Below are positions 1 through 5,690 of a stretch of DNA of 6,109 nucleotides, piece after piece. Positions within the stretch are counted from its first letter, which is position 1. Every line of letters starts with the position of its first letter. The position numbers and the translations under genes are program-made. The notes under the pieces were generated by a model. That model ran no database searches. It saw only the letters and a list, made by a program, of their open reading frames with translations, and was not told the origin of the DNA. The stretch lies in the NCBI GenBank assembly GCA_016875255.1, contig VGRU01000216.1:1-6109 (forward strand), given 5' to 3'. Origin of the DNA: Deltaproteobacteria bacterium (GTDB taxonomy: Bacteria; Desulfobacterota; BSN033; UBA1163).

Positions 1-451
1 AAGTGTTCATCCAGAGCACTTTCACCGCATCAAATTCCTTGGGCTTGAATTGGAGGTAGAAATCATTCATGACCTGACTGCTTACCCAGGAGCTGGGATA
101 AGCCAGAGGCAGGCCAACCGCTTCGGTTACGGGCATACGGCCCGGTGTGTAATAAACATGAGAATAACCGATATCAGCGGCTCCGCTCACCAGAGAGTCA
201 AACGTCGCCACGGGCGAAACCAATGACCCGCCGGCAAAAAAATCAACCTTCACCCGACCTTTGGTGCGGCTTTCCAATTCGCGACAGAATTCTTCCAATA
301 TTCTGGCTTGCATTGACGGAGGAGGAAAGTAAGTCGCCACCCTTAGCCTCACCTCCTGCGCATAGGCCTTTTCAAAGGGCAAGACAAATGCCATCAACCC
401 AACAAAAAAAACCGCTACCAATACACCTGTAAAATATTTCTTCTGCTTCAT
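1..451 (-). CDS. dctP: TRAP transporter solute-binding protein, DctP family (N-terminal part)
   Basis: Partial gene running off the left edge; 150 residues are visible. The product should be a secreted or periplasmic binding protein that captures an organic anion and hands it to a DctQM permease. The N-terminus is a signal peptide: KQKK basic start, hydrophobic stretch around residues 7-25, and an AYA|QE cleavage site after residue 31. The mature start VRLRVATYFPP and the later segment with GAADIGYSHVYYTPGRMP (about 90-107) then LPLAYP are typical of DctP proteins. The ATG at 449-451 is preceded by a full AAGGAGGT ribosome site (459-466), so the start is secure. It follows the methyltransferase genes but has its own promoter and operator candidate upstream. 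No dctQM for it is visible here; one could lie beyond the left edge, or it could share the dctQM in this window. Substrate unknown. I have not been able to compare it with the other binding protein because opposite ends of the two are visible. Confidence 0.9.
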   Translation of the reverse strand, partial: MKQKKYFTGVLVAVFFVGLMAFVLPFEKAYAQEVRLRVATYFPPPSMQARILEEFCRELESRTKGRVKVDFFAGGSLVSPVATFDSLVSGAADIGYSHVYYTPGRMPVTEAVGLPLAYPSSWVSSQVMNDFYLQFKPKEFDAVKVLWMNT

Positions 452-458
452 TTGTAAT

Positions 459-466
459 ACCTCCTT
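459..466 (-). promoter_or_regulatory. Strong ribosome-binding site of the second TRAP binding protein
   Basis: Read on the minus strand this is AAGGAGGT, fully complementary to the usual 16S anti-Shine-Dalgarno sequence, with a seven-base spacer (ATTACAA) to the ATG at 449-451. It is the best ribosome site in the window, which fits the high expression expected of a binding protein. Confidence 0.85.
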
Positions 467-590
467 TCCTTGAGTTTGAATTATAAATTTTAGGTTCTTC
501 CGGCTTTTCATTTGAACTTTATAATATGTCTATCGTCCCCCGAATTGAAGGTCTGGGATGTAAGGACCGTTTGCTGAAGATGGACAAAGA

Positions 591-619
591 AATCTATTAA
601 AAAGTGATAAGGTAATCAA
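591..619 (-). promoter_or_regulatory. Weak second promoter candidate for the binding protein
   Basis: On the minus strand TTGATT (614-619) and TAGATT (591-596) are separated by 17 bases, each matching four of six consensus positions. In AT-rich sequence such a pair can occur by chance. If used, it would give a leader of about 135 bases that bypasses the palindrome at 737-752. Confidence 0.2.
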
Positions 620-647
620 AGGGTCCAGGATTCTTTTTTATTTTCTA

Positions 648-679
648 CAAATGTCCTGGTCGGAAGATCAGGGCATTTG
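648..679. repeat. Inverted repeat, 11-bp arms with a 10-base loop
   Basis: CAAATGTCCTG (648-658) pairs with CAGGGCATTTG (669-679). All eleven positions pair as plus-strand RNA, one of them a U.G wobble; as minus-strand RNA that position is an A-C mismatch. On the plus strand it is followed by GCTTTTCTTTG, a T-rich but interrupted tract, so it could act as a weak intrinsic terminator of plus-strand transcription. No plus-strand gene is visible to need one. On the minus strand it lies inside the predicted leader of the second TRAP binding protein. Confidence 0.5.
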
Positions 680-736
680 GCTTTTCTTTGCATAAACCCG
701 ATGCCTTTTCAACCAACCCAAGTCTGAGGGAAAATC

Positions 737-752
737 GTTCTATATATAGAAC
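737..752. promoter_or_regulatory. Perfect 16-base palindrome, probable operator
   Basis: GTTCTATATATAGAAC is a perfect inverted repeat of 8-base arms with no spacer. It lies about 16 to 31 bases downstream of the predicted transcription start of the promoter at 774-802, a usual place for a repressor that blocks elongation or promoter escape. The GTTC...GAAC arms with an AT centre resemble sites of dimeric winged-helix regulators (IclR-like sites often have GTTC/GAAC-type arms), but I cannot assign the family. No regulator gene is in the window. Confidence 0.55.
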
Positions 753-773
753 ATCGTTATTCAATTTTGCATA

Positions 774-802
774 ATATTAATAAAGCTATTTTTCTTTGTC
801 AA
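774..802 (-). promoter_or_regulatory. Sigma70-type promoter for the second TRAP binding protein
   Basis: On the minus strand the -35 hexamer TTGACA (797-802, perfect consensus) is followed after exactly 17 bases by TAATAT (774-779, four of six matches to TATAAT). Transcription would start near 767, giving a 5' leader of about 316 bases to the ATG at 451. The -35 box lies only about 38 bases after the stop codon of the methyltransferase gene. The call rests on sequence only. Confidence 0.65.
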
Positions 803-840
803 GGGAATTATGGGTCTTTCTGAAAAAGGGTGAGAAAAAT

Positions 841-1644
841 TTATATTAAAATCTTCTTTTCTCGGTAGGCTTTAAGATATTCGAGGCAGTAAGGGTCTTG
901 ATTAGCAAGGGCTTTGCTGGCATAGGTTGATGACATGAGGGCCTGGTCTCTGACATCGATGAGGAGGGTGTCGAGGCCAGCGGCAATGGCCATCGTCAAG
1001 AAGGTTCGGTTGATCAATTTTCTTCCGGGCAGGCCCATGCTGATGTTGCTCACCCCGCAGGTGATGTGGGATTGAGGAAAAATTGACCGGATCGTTTTGA
1101 TCGTCTCCAGAGCCACAAGGGCGGCATCAGGTTCCACAGCCACGGAGAGGACGAGAATATCAAAAAAGATATAATCAGGAGGGATGTTGGCTTGCACCAG
1201 ATTCTGGTAAAGCTTTTTGGCTATGCCAACCCTCTCTTCAATCGTTTTTGGAATCCCCCGGTCGTCCATCAGGAGGACGACGGTTTTGCATTTCTTCTCA
1301 GTGACGAGGGGGAAGAGTTGATCCCATTTTTCTTTTTCACCGGAGATGGAATTGAGGATAGGGGGCTCCGAATGGCGATAGACCGAGAGGGCCGCCTTGA
1401 GGGCTTCGGGATTGGCGCTATCGATCATCAGCGGAATCGGGACCTCTTCTTGAACGATTTTCACCAACCAACAGAGGTCCTCCACTTCATTCCCACCCGC
1501 TACACCTGCATTGATATCCAGGAAATTGGCTCCGCATTCATACTGGATTTTTGCCAGTTTCCTCAAAAAAGGCTCATCCCGATTCAATATAGCTTCCCCA
1601 ACCTTCGGAACCGTTCCGTTAATTGATTCGCCAATAAGAATCAT
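841..1644 (-). CDS. Methyltetrahydrofolate:corrinoid methyltransferase (AcsE/MtvA-like, methyltransferase II)
   Basis: A 267-residue pterin-binding TIM-barrel protein, about the usual length for AcsE/MtvA-type enzymes. It transfers a methyl group between a corrinoid protein and tetrahydrofolate in the cytoplasm. Here, beside a dedicated corrinoid protein, the likely direction is methyl-Co(III) to tetrahydrofolate. Family motifs appear in order: IGESIN (4-9, usually GERIN), LDINAG (42-47), MIDSANPEAL (73-82), LNSISGE (97-103), FDILVLSVAVE (161-171) and GVSNISMGLP (197-206) followed by N212. Asp43, Asn45, Asp75, Asn98 and Asn200 fall at positions that contact the pterin in this family; Asn200 matches the asparagine known to hydrogen-bond N5 of methyltetrahydrofolate in AcsE. 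The ATG at 1642-1644 has an AGGA eight to five bases upstream and lies 20 bases after the corrinoid-protein stop, so the two are surely cotranscribed. A pure acetyl-CoA-pathway AcsE is less likely because no CODH/ACS or corrinoid iron-sulfur genes adjoin. Confidence 0.92.
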   Translation of the reverse strand: MILIGESINGTVPKVGEAILNRDEPFLRKLAKIQYECGANFLDINAGVAGGNEVEDLCWLVKIVQEEVPIPLMIDSANPEALKAALSVYRHSEPPILNSISGEKEKWDQLFPLVTEKKCKTVVLLMDDRGIPKTIEERVGIAKKLYQNLVQANIPPDYIFFDILVLSVAVEPDAALVALETIKTIRSIFPQSHITCGVSNISMGLPGRKLINRTFLTMAIAAGLDTLLIDVRDQALMSSTYASKALANQDPYCLEYLKAYREKKILI

Positions 1645-1664
1645 ACCTGTCCTAAGTGGGGCAA

Positions 1665-2297
1665 TTAAGAGATTAATGATCTTACGACATCCACGGCAGA
1701 GGCCGCATCCGGTCCATATCCATCCGCCCCGATCTCTTTTGCAAATTTTTCGGTAACCGGCGCCCCTCCGACGATGACCCTGACCTTCTCACGGAGGCCT
1801 GCCTTTTGAATGGCCTCGATGGTGTTTTTCATCTCTAAAATGGTGGTCGTCAATAGAGCTGACATTCCAACCACCTGAGGTTGGTGACTGCGAATGGCCT
1901 CTATAAATTTGTCCGGATGAAGGTCAATCCCCAGATCAACCACTTCGAAGCCTCCTCCCTCAAGCATCATGATCACCAGGTTCTTCCCGATATCGTGAAG
2001 GTCGCCTTTTACTGTTCCGATGAGGACCTTTCCCGCCATACTCCCTGTAGATTTAGAGAGGATGGGTTTCAGGATATCCATTCCGGAATGCATGGCCCGG
2101 GCTGCAATCAGCACCTCGGGAATGTAAACTTCACCGCTTTTAAATCGGACCCCGATCCGGTCCATGGCAGGGAGAAGACCCTGTTTCAGAATCACTTCCG
2201 CCGACTCCCCTCTATCCAGGGCTTCCTGAGTCAATCTCTTCGCCTCCTCCATCTTCCCCTGCGAAAGGGCTGTGTAAAATATTTCTTTGTCGATCAT
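1665..2297 (-). CDS. Methyltransferase-cognate corrinoid (B12-binding) protein
   Basis: A 210-residue methyl carrier of the MtaC/MtbC/MtvC type: its cobalamin accepts the methyl group from methyltransferase I and gives it to methyltransferase II. Residues 1-85 form the helical cap domain (B12-binding_2), including GLLPAMDRIGVRFKSGEVYIPEVL. From residue 88 there is a Rossmann-type cobalamin domain with KGDLHDIGKN: Asp99-x-His101-x-x-Gly104 is the base-off/His-on motif, with His101 as lower ligand. SALL (146-149) and VGGAPV (176-181) complete the nucleotide-tail pocket, and ADGYGPDA (191-198) is the usual C-terminal signature. I place the start at the ATG 2295-2297, five bases after GGAGG (2303-2307); the reading frame stays open to 2369, but the extra 24 residues are not family-like. 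It lies 86 bases after the UroD-like gene and 20 bases before the methyltetrahydrofolate methyltransferase. Which methyl substrate it serves cannot be read from this protein. Confidence 0.95.
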   Translation of the reverse strand: MIDKEIFYTALSQGKMEEAKRLTQEALDRGESAEVILKQGLLPAMDRIGVRFKSGEVYIPEVLIAARAMHSGMDILKPILSKSTGSMAGKVLIGTVKGDLHDIGKNLVIMMLEGGGFEVVDLGIDLHPDKFIEAIRSHQPQVVGMSALLTTTILEMKNTIEAIQKAGLREKVRVIVGGAPVTEKFAKEIGADGYGPDAASAVDVVRSLIS

Positions 2298-2383
2298 TTT
2301 TGCCTCCGTGAAAAAATAAATAGCACGATTAACAACGAATGACATGAGTAGAGAACCACTCGTAACCATTCATCATGTATAAT
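2298..2383 (-). other. Intercistronic spacer with a weak hairpin
   Basis: The 86 bases between the UroD-like gene and the corrinoid-protein gene have no promoter I would defend. On the minus strand GAATG...CATTC (outer, 5 bp) and GAGT...ACTC (inner, 4 bp) could form an imperfect stem with an internal loop. No T-tract follows, so it is not a terminator; it might be an mRNA processing or stabilising element, or chance. The ribosome site GGAGG at 2303-2307 serves the corrinoid protein. Confidence 0.3.
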
Positions 2384-3445
2384 TTATTTTGAATAGATTC
2401 CGGCCTCCTGGAGATACCGGCACATCTCGATCAGTGCCTCCTGATGGATACCCTCATGGGCTGATCCTGCAATGGAAAGCATATACCCGCCACCCTCCAT
2501 CCCCTCTTTCAGGCATCGATCCACTTCTTTCCTGACGAGTGACAAATCGGATTGGCATAAAATCTGATTTCCGTCCATATTACCTAAAAGGACCAGATCT
2601 TTTCCAAACTCTCTTTTGATCTCCCGCATATCCATTCCAGCGGCTGGTTCAATGCCGTGAATTCCCTTAATCCCTGCTTCGATGGCCATGGGGATGTAGT
2701 CCCGGATATAGCCTTCCGAATGCCAGAATACAGGAACCGGGATCGAGTCGACAATGCGGCGGTAATAAGGGAAAGCCAGTTCTTTAAAGTCGGAGGGCGA
2801 CACATAACCATGCCCCTTGAAACCCATATCATCACCCATGATGACGATGTCAACTCCCAATTCAACTGCATACTTCGAGGTCTCAATAAACCATTCCGTT
2901 TTTAGTTCTACGCTTTCCTGGATCAAAGATCTTTTATCAAATAGAGCATAACAGAACTCAATGAGCCCAAACGCCTCGATGGTTAAACCAAGGGGGCCGC
3001 TATGTGAGAAGAGTGCAAAAGCATGATCGAAATAGTTCTTCTTCCAATCCTCCATCAATGGAGCGCTGTATCGTTCATTCAATTTCAGCTCGGGTGAATA
3101 TTTTTGGAGGTCATCCCGGTTGGCGACCGCTCCTCCGACATATCTGCCATGTTCCCATCTTCTGCCGAACTCATCGATTCCATTCCACCCGGCGTAAATA
3201 GCACCGCCGAAGGATTCCTCTGGGGGAGGTGGATTGGGGGAATATCCCAGGCCTGTGGGCGTATCTCCGCACCATGACCGGCGGGCGATGACGAACACAT
3301 CCACACCGAGCTGATTCCAAGCCTTTATCATGTCCCCCTGGGCAATGGTACGAACAAACTTGGCCTCGATGGAATTGAAAAAAAGAGGAACCCTATCCGG
3401 TTCCTTGTGTTGTATCGTTGTGAGAACCCTTTCTCTTGAGTTCAT
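2384..3445 (-). CDS. UroD/MtaA-family methyltransferase (probable substrate:corrinoid methyltransferase I)
   Basis: A 353-residue protein of the uroporphyrinogen decarboxylase (COG0407-like) fold. The N-terminus SRERVLTTIQHKEPDRVPL is the family's usual opening. Later landmarks are IMGDDMGFKGH (202-212), SPSDFKELAFPYYRRI (216-231), PVFWHSEG (238-245), IEPAAGMD (265-272), LLGNMDGN (286-293) and GGGYML (318-323). The MtaA/CmuA zinc motif begins HxC; here the position reads His242-Ser-Glu-Gly, and there is no NPGCG-like C-terminal cysteine motif. True heme-pathway UroD is unlikely, since the next two genes are a corrinoid protein and a methyltetrahydrofolate methyltransferase. UroD-fold proteins act as methyltransferase I in several O-demethylase and related systems, so I infer that it demethylates an imported substrate; the substrate is unknown. 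Start: ATG at 3443-3445 after AAAGGAGAA (3451-3459). It is 183 bases downstream of dctM, so it may be read from that operon or from its own weak promoter. Confidence 0.85.
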   Translation of the reverse strand: MNSRERVLTTIQHKEPDRVPLFFNSIEAKFVRTIAQGDMIKAWNQLGVDVFVIARRSWCGDTPTGLGYSPNPPPPEESFGGAIYAGWNGIDEFGRRWEHGRYVGGAVANRDDLQKYSPELKLNERYSAPLMEDWKKNYFDHAFALFSHSGPLGLTIEAFGLIEFCYALFDKRSLIQESVELKTEWFIETSKYAVELGVDIVIMGDDMGFKGHGYVSPSDFKELAFPYYRRIVDSIPVPVFWHSEGYIRDYIPMAIEAGIKGIHGIEPAAGMDMREIKREFGKDLVLLGNMDGNQILCQSDLSLVRKEVDRCLKEGMEGGGYMLSIAGSAHEGIHQEALIEMCRYLQEAGIYSK

Positions 3446-3583
3446 AGAAGTTCTCCTTTGATCTGCCCTACTATTAATCCCTCACTTAAGGTGAAGAGTT
3501 TCCGCCGAAAGATTTCAGGTTAACCTTCCCAGTCCTTTTCACCTCGCCCCCTCATCTTCGCAAATCAATGATTGTCTGTTTAA

Positions 3584-3620
3584 ATTTTATCTTTGCAGAC
3601 GAGAGGGGTAACGTTAGCCC
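3584..3620 (-). promoter_or_regulatory. Possible promoter and overlapping palindrome ahead of the UroD-like gene
   Basis: On the minus strand TAAAAT (3584-3589, five of six matches to a -10 box) follows GTTACC (3607-3612, three of six matches to a -35 box) after 17 bases. The -35 lies inside the near-palindrome GGGGTAACGTTAGCCC (3605-3620, core TAACGTTA perfect, one mismatched pair). A weak -35 covered by a palindrome would fit a regulated promoter that separates the methyltransferase genes from the TRAP genes. The remaining 183-base spacer (3446-3628) shows nothing else firm and no clear intrinsic terminator after dctM. Confidence 0.25.
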
Positions 3621-3628
3621 ATCCTTTC

Positions 3629-4933
3629 CTAATAGGTGATGAACTTGGGTAAAAAGGTGGCAATCTGCGGAAAGATTATCATAATTATGGTCATCACGAT
3701 TAATGCCACAAGGAACGGAAATATCCCTCGAAAGATCGTCTCAAGGGGCACGTCAGGAGCAATCCCTTTGATGACAAATACGTTGACCCCTACCGGCGGC
3801 GTGAGCACACCCATCTCGCCTACGAGCACAATGATGACTCCGAACCAGATCGGGTCAAAGCCGAGCTTCATGACTAACGGATAGAAGATGGGGACCGTCA
3901 GCACGATCAGAGCCATCGAATCCATGAAGAAACCGCCTATAAAATAGATGAAGATGACAATGCCCATAATGGCCAGCGGGGGGATGGGAAGCCCTCCAAG
4001 CCACTCCGCCAGCAGGAAGGGTATCCTCGATACCGCCATAAAACGGCCGAAGATGACCGCGCCGGTGATAATAAAGATGACCATACAGGAGGTTCGCAAC
4101 CCTTCCTTACAGGCGTCGCTGAATGACCGCCAGCTCAACTGGCGCCTCGCCAGGCCGATGATCAAGGCGCCGCCGGCTCCGATGGCTCCGGCCTGAGTAG
4201 GGCTGAACCAGCCGAGAAATAACCCTCCGATGGCAAGAATGAAAAGTAAAAGCGCTTCAATAATTCCAGTCATAGCTTTCAACTTTTCTTTCCAGCCGGT
4301 GGGGGGGCCGGGAGGACCGATGGAGGGGTTGCGCCAGCATAGAATCGCCACGGTTGCGGCAAAAAGGATGGTCAGGATGATCCCCGGCAATACTCCAGCG
4401 ATAAAAAGTTTGCCTATGGATTGTTCGGTTAACAATCCATAGATAAGAAATACAGTGCTCGGCGGGATAAGAATGCCAAGGGTGCCGGCAGCCGCGACCG
4501 TGCCAGTGGCAAGCTTATCATCATATTTATACTTCTTCATTTCAGGAAGCGCTATCTTTCCCATGGTGGCCGCGGTCGCTGTGCTCGACCCACAGATCGC
4601 GCCAAACCCGGCGCAGGCAAAGACAGTGGCAATGGTCAGGCCACCCCGATACTGTCCTGTCCAGGCATATGCTGTCTGATAAAGCCTCCGGCTAATTCCC
4701 GAAGCGAAGGCGAATGTCCCCATAAGGATGAACATGGGAATGACGCTTAACGGGTAAGAGGAGAAATAGTCAAAGATATCGCGGCCAAGAATGCCAAGCG
4801 CGGCGGTTGGGGAAGCTAAATAAGCAAAGCCGCAAAATCCAACCAGAGCCATGGCAAAGGCAATCGGCATCCTGAGCAGAAAGAGCAGGACGAGAAGACC
4901 GATGCCTAAAATACCTACTATATCTGGACTCAT
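3629..4933 (-). CDS. dctM: TRAP transporter large permease subunit (DctM)
   Basis: The 434-residue product is the usual length for the TRAP large subunit, an inner-membrane elevator-type transporter that couples import of the bound solute to an ion gradient (commonly Na+). It is hydrophobic almost throughout, with about a dozen membrane segments. Family signatures are RMPIAFAMALVG (21-32), PLSVIPMFILMG (61-72), GFGAICGSSTATAATMG (109-125), GTLGILIPPSTVFLIYG (150-166), GGFFMDSMALIVLTVPIFYP (333-352) and GVLTPPVGVNVFVIKG (375-390). The two loops with ILIPPS and LTPPVGVN are the paired hairpin regions that bind substrate and Na+ in characterised relatives. The ATG at 4931-4933 overlaps the dctQ stop as ATGA, so the two are translationally coupled. 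Substrate specificity is set by the binding protein and is not readable here. The neighbouring methyltransferase genes suggest a methylated organic acid. Confidence 0.95.
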   Translation of the reverse strand: MSPDIVGILGIGLLVLLFLLRMPIAFAMALVGFCGFAYLASPTAALGILGRDIFDYFSSYPLSVIPMFILMGTFAFASGISRRLYQTAYAWTGQYRGGLTIATVFACAGFGAICGSSTATAATMGKIALPEMKKYKYDDKLATGTVAAAGTLGILIPPSTVFLIYGLLTEQSIGKLFIAGVLPGIILTILFAATVAILCWRNPSIGPPGPPTGWKEKLKAMTGIIEALLLFILAIGGLFLGWFSPTQAGAIGAGGALIIGLARRQLSWRSFSDACKEGLRTSCMVIFIITGAVIFGRFMAVSRIPFLLAEWLGGLPIPPLAIMGIVIFIYFIGGFFMDSMALIVLTVPIFYPLVMKLGFDPIWFGVIIVLVGEMGVLTPPVGVNVFVIKGIAPDVPLETIFRGIFPFLVALIVMTIIMIIFPQIATFLPKFITY

Positions 4934-5421
4934 CTCTGGGCCACCCTTTGTATTGATTTAAATAATTCCAGCAACAATGTTAAACAGACAGGAAGACAGG
5001 CGAGAGCAATTGCATATGCGAAAGGATAATAGGGGATGCTGGCAGTTGCGCTATACTCCCCTGACATTTTAAAGGAATAACCAATGGCGCAAAGCCTCCA
5101 GATGATCAGAATGAAGAGCGCTAACCCAAGGAGGAAAACAATGCTATTGATTATTGCCTGCGCACGTTTTGGCAGGCGGGCGATAAAAAATTCCACCTGG
5201 ATATGGCGTCCTAAGATAAGTGTCATACTAGCGGCAAACGAAATAGCCACGATCTGGGAAAGCTGAACGATATCGATAGCGCCGAAAATACGCCAGAGAA
5301 AAACCTTGCCGCCCACGACATCAATGCAGGTGATGGCCATCATCACCAACAGCGGAACAACTCCTATCCACTCAAAAAAGCCGCTTAATCGGCGATTAAA
5401 CTTCTCAAGTTTAGCTAACAC
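4930..5421 (-). CDS. dctQ: TRAP transporter small permease subunit (DctQ)
   Basis: This four-helix inner-membrane protein pairs with DctM and helps dock the binding protein. Hydrophobic segments, in order, start near GFFEWIGVVPLLVMMAI, VQLSQIVAISFAASMTLIL, INSIVFLLGLALFILIIW and YPFAYAIALACLPVCLTLLL. The loop GRHIQVEFF after the second helix is a family hallmark (compare HIxVDF). The frame is open to a GTG at 5470-5472 (180 residues), but that start has no recognisable ribosome site. I prefer the GTG at 5419-5421, six bases after GAGGAG (5428-5433), giving 163 residues and the N-terminus MLAKLEKFNRRLSGFFEW, typical of DctQ. The gene ends in the ATGA overlap with dctM. Upstream lies a repeat-filled gap and then the partner binding-protein gene. 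Confidence 0.88.
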   Translation of the reverse strand: MLAKLEKFNRRLSGFFEWIGVVPLLVMMAITCIDVVGGKVFLWRIFGAIDIVQLSQIVAISFAASMTLILGRHIQVEFFIARLPKRAQAIINSIVFLLGLALFILIIWRLCAIGYSFKMSGEYSATASIPYYPFAYAIALACLPVCLTLLLELFKSIQRVAQR

Positions 5422-5427
5422 AGTCTT

Positions 5428-5433
5428 CTCCTC
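5428..5433 (-). promoter_or_regulatory. Ribosome-binding site that decides the dctQ start
   Basis: Minus-strand GAGGAG, six bases before the GTG at 5419-5421. The upstream alternative GTG (5470-5472) is preceded by a pyrimidine-rich stretch with no Shine-Dalgarno match, so this site favours the shorter protein. Confidence 0.6.
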
Positions 5434-5511
5434 ATCATCTTTGATGGGTTCGGAGGAAAAATCTTCCCACACAAAGAAACTGTATGAAAAGTCTGTTCAT
5501 GGTCCGATCCC

Positions 5512-5540
5512 GGGCTTCGCAGAACTCAGCACGAATGGAC
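5512..5540. repeat. Degraded copy of the palindromic repeat
   Basis: On the minus strand this contains CCATTCGTGCTGAG followed by a diverged stretch and GCGAAGC. It resembles one arm and loop of the intact element at 5565-5605 and the commonly seen form with TTCGTGCTGAG...TCGAAGCACGAA. Its second arm is mostly lost, so it looks like an older, decayed insertion. Confidence 0.45.
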
Positions 5541-5564
5541 TAAAGGACTTTTGATACCAATTGC

Positions 5565-5605
5565 TGAGCCGTTCGCCCTGAGCATGTCGAAGGACGAACG
5601 GCTCA
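5565..5605. repeat. Palindromic intergenic repeat (REP-like, CCCTGAGC...TCGAAGGA family)
   Basis: TGAGCCGTTCG (5565-5575) and CGAACGGCTCA (5595-5605) are perfect 11-bp arms. The interior CCCTGAGCATGTCGAAGGA adds CCT/AGG pairing, making a long hairpin of 41 bases. I recognise the core (TTCGCCCTGAGC...GTCGAAGG) as a palindrome scattered in intergenic regions of many bacteria; the link to REP-associated tyrosine transposases is inference. It lacks a following T-tract on either strand. Confidence 0.75.
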
Positions 5606-5690
5606 ACTCAACATGGTCCCTTACCGAATGGCAACCATTTAAAACCACACGCTTGAGAGATTTATTCCTCCTTGTGTGGGGAGGTGTTTA

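Larger units (their letters stand above)
452..840. other. 389-base intergenic region with promoter, operator candidate and long leader
   Basis: No credible gene lies here. It separates the stop of the methyltetrahydrofolate methyltransferase (841) from the start of the second TRAP binding protein (451). It is AT-rich. Read on the minus strand it contains a TTGACA/TAATAT promoter (774-802), a perfect palindrome just downstream (737-752), an inverted repeat (648-679), a weaker second promoter candidate (591-619) and the ribosome site. I see no clear intrinsic terminator for the methyltransferase genes between 841 and the promoter at 802, so readthrough into the binding-protein gene is possible. 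I searched by eye for a cobalamin-riboswitch B12 box and found none. Confidence 0.7.

Noticed and set aside
145..432. 95-codon plus-strand open frame
   Set aside because: It is opposite the signal peptide and N-terminal domain of the TRAP binding protein; low-complexity translation rich in Pro, Arg and Ser.
452..840. Cobalamin riboswitch ahead of a gene next to B12-dependent enzymes
   Set aside because: I could not find a B12-box-like sequence or the expected multi-stem architecture.
1192..1626. 144-codon plus-strand open frame
   Set aside because: It lies wholly opposite the methyltetrahydrofolate methyltransferase, whose motifs are intact, and the translation resembles no family.
1881..2342. 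153-codon plus-strand open frame
   Set aside because: It is antisense to the corrinoid-protein gene, which has a clear B12-binding motif; the plus frame shows no domain or ribosome site.
2298..2369. 24-residue N-terminal extension of the corrinoid protein
   Set aside because: No ribosome site at the upstream ATG and no family resemblance; the ATG at 2295-2297 has GGAGG at good spacing.
2384..3445. Heme-pathway uroporphyrinogen decarboxylase
   Set aside because: The context is a corrinoid protein and a methyltetrahydrofolate methyltransferase, no heme genes adjoin, and the active-site region is of the GDDMG...HSEG type.
3482..3494. TCACTTAAGGTGA imperfect palindrome 37 bases upstream of the UroD-like gene
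   Set aside because: Only four-base arms around a five-base centre; expected by chance at this length.
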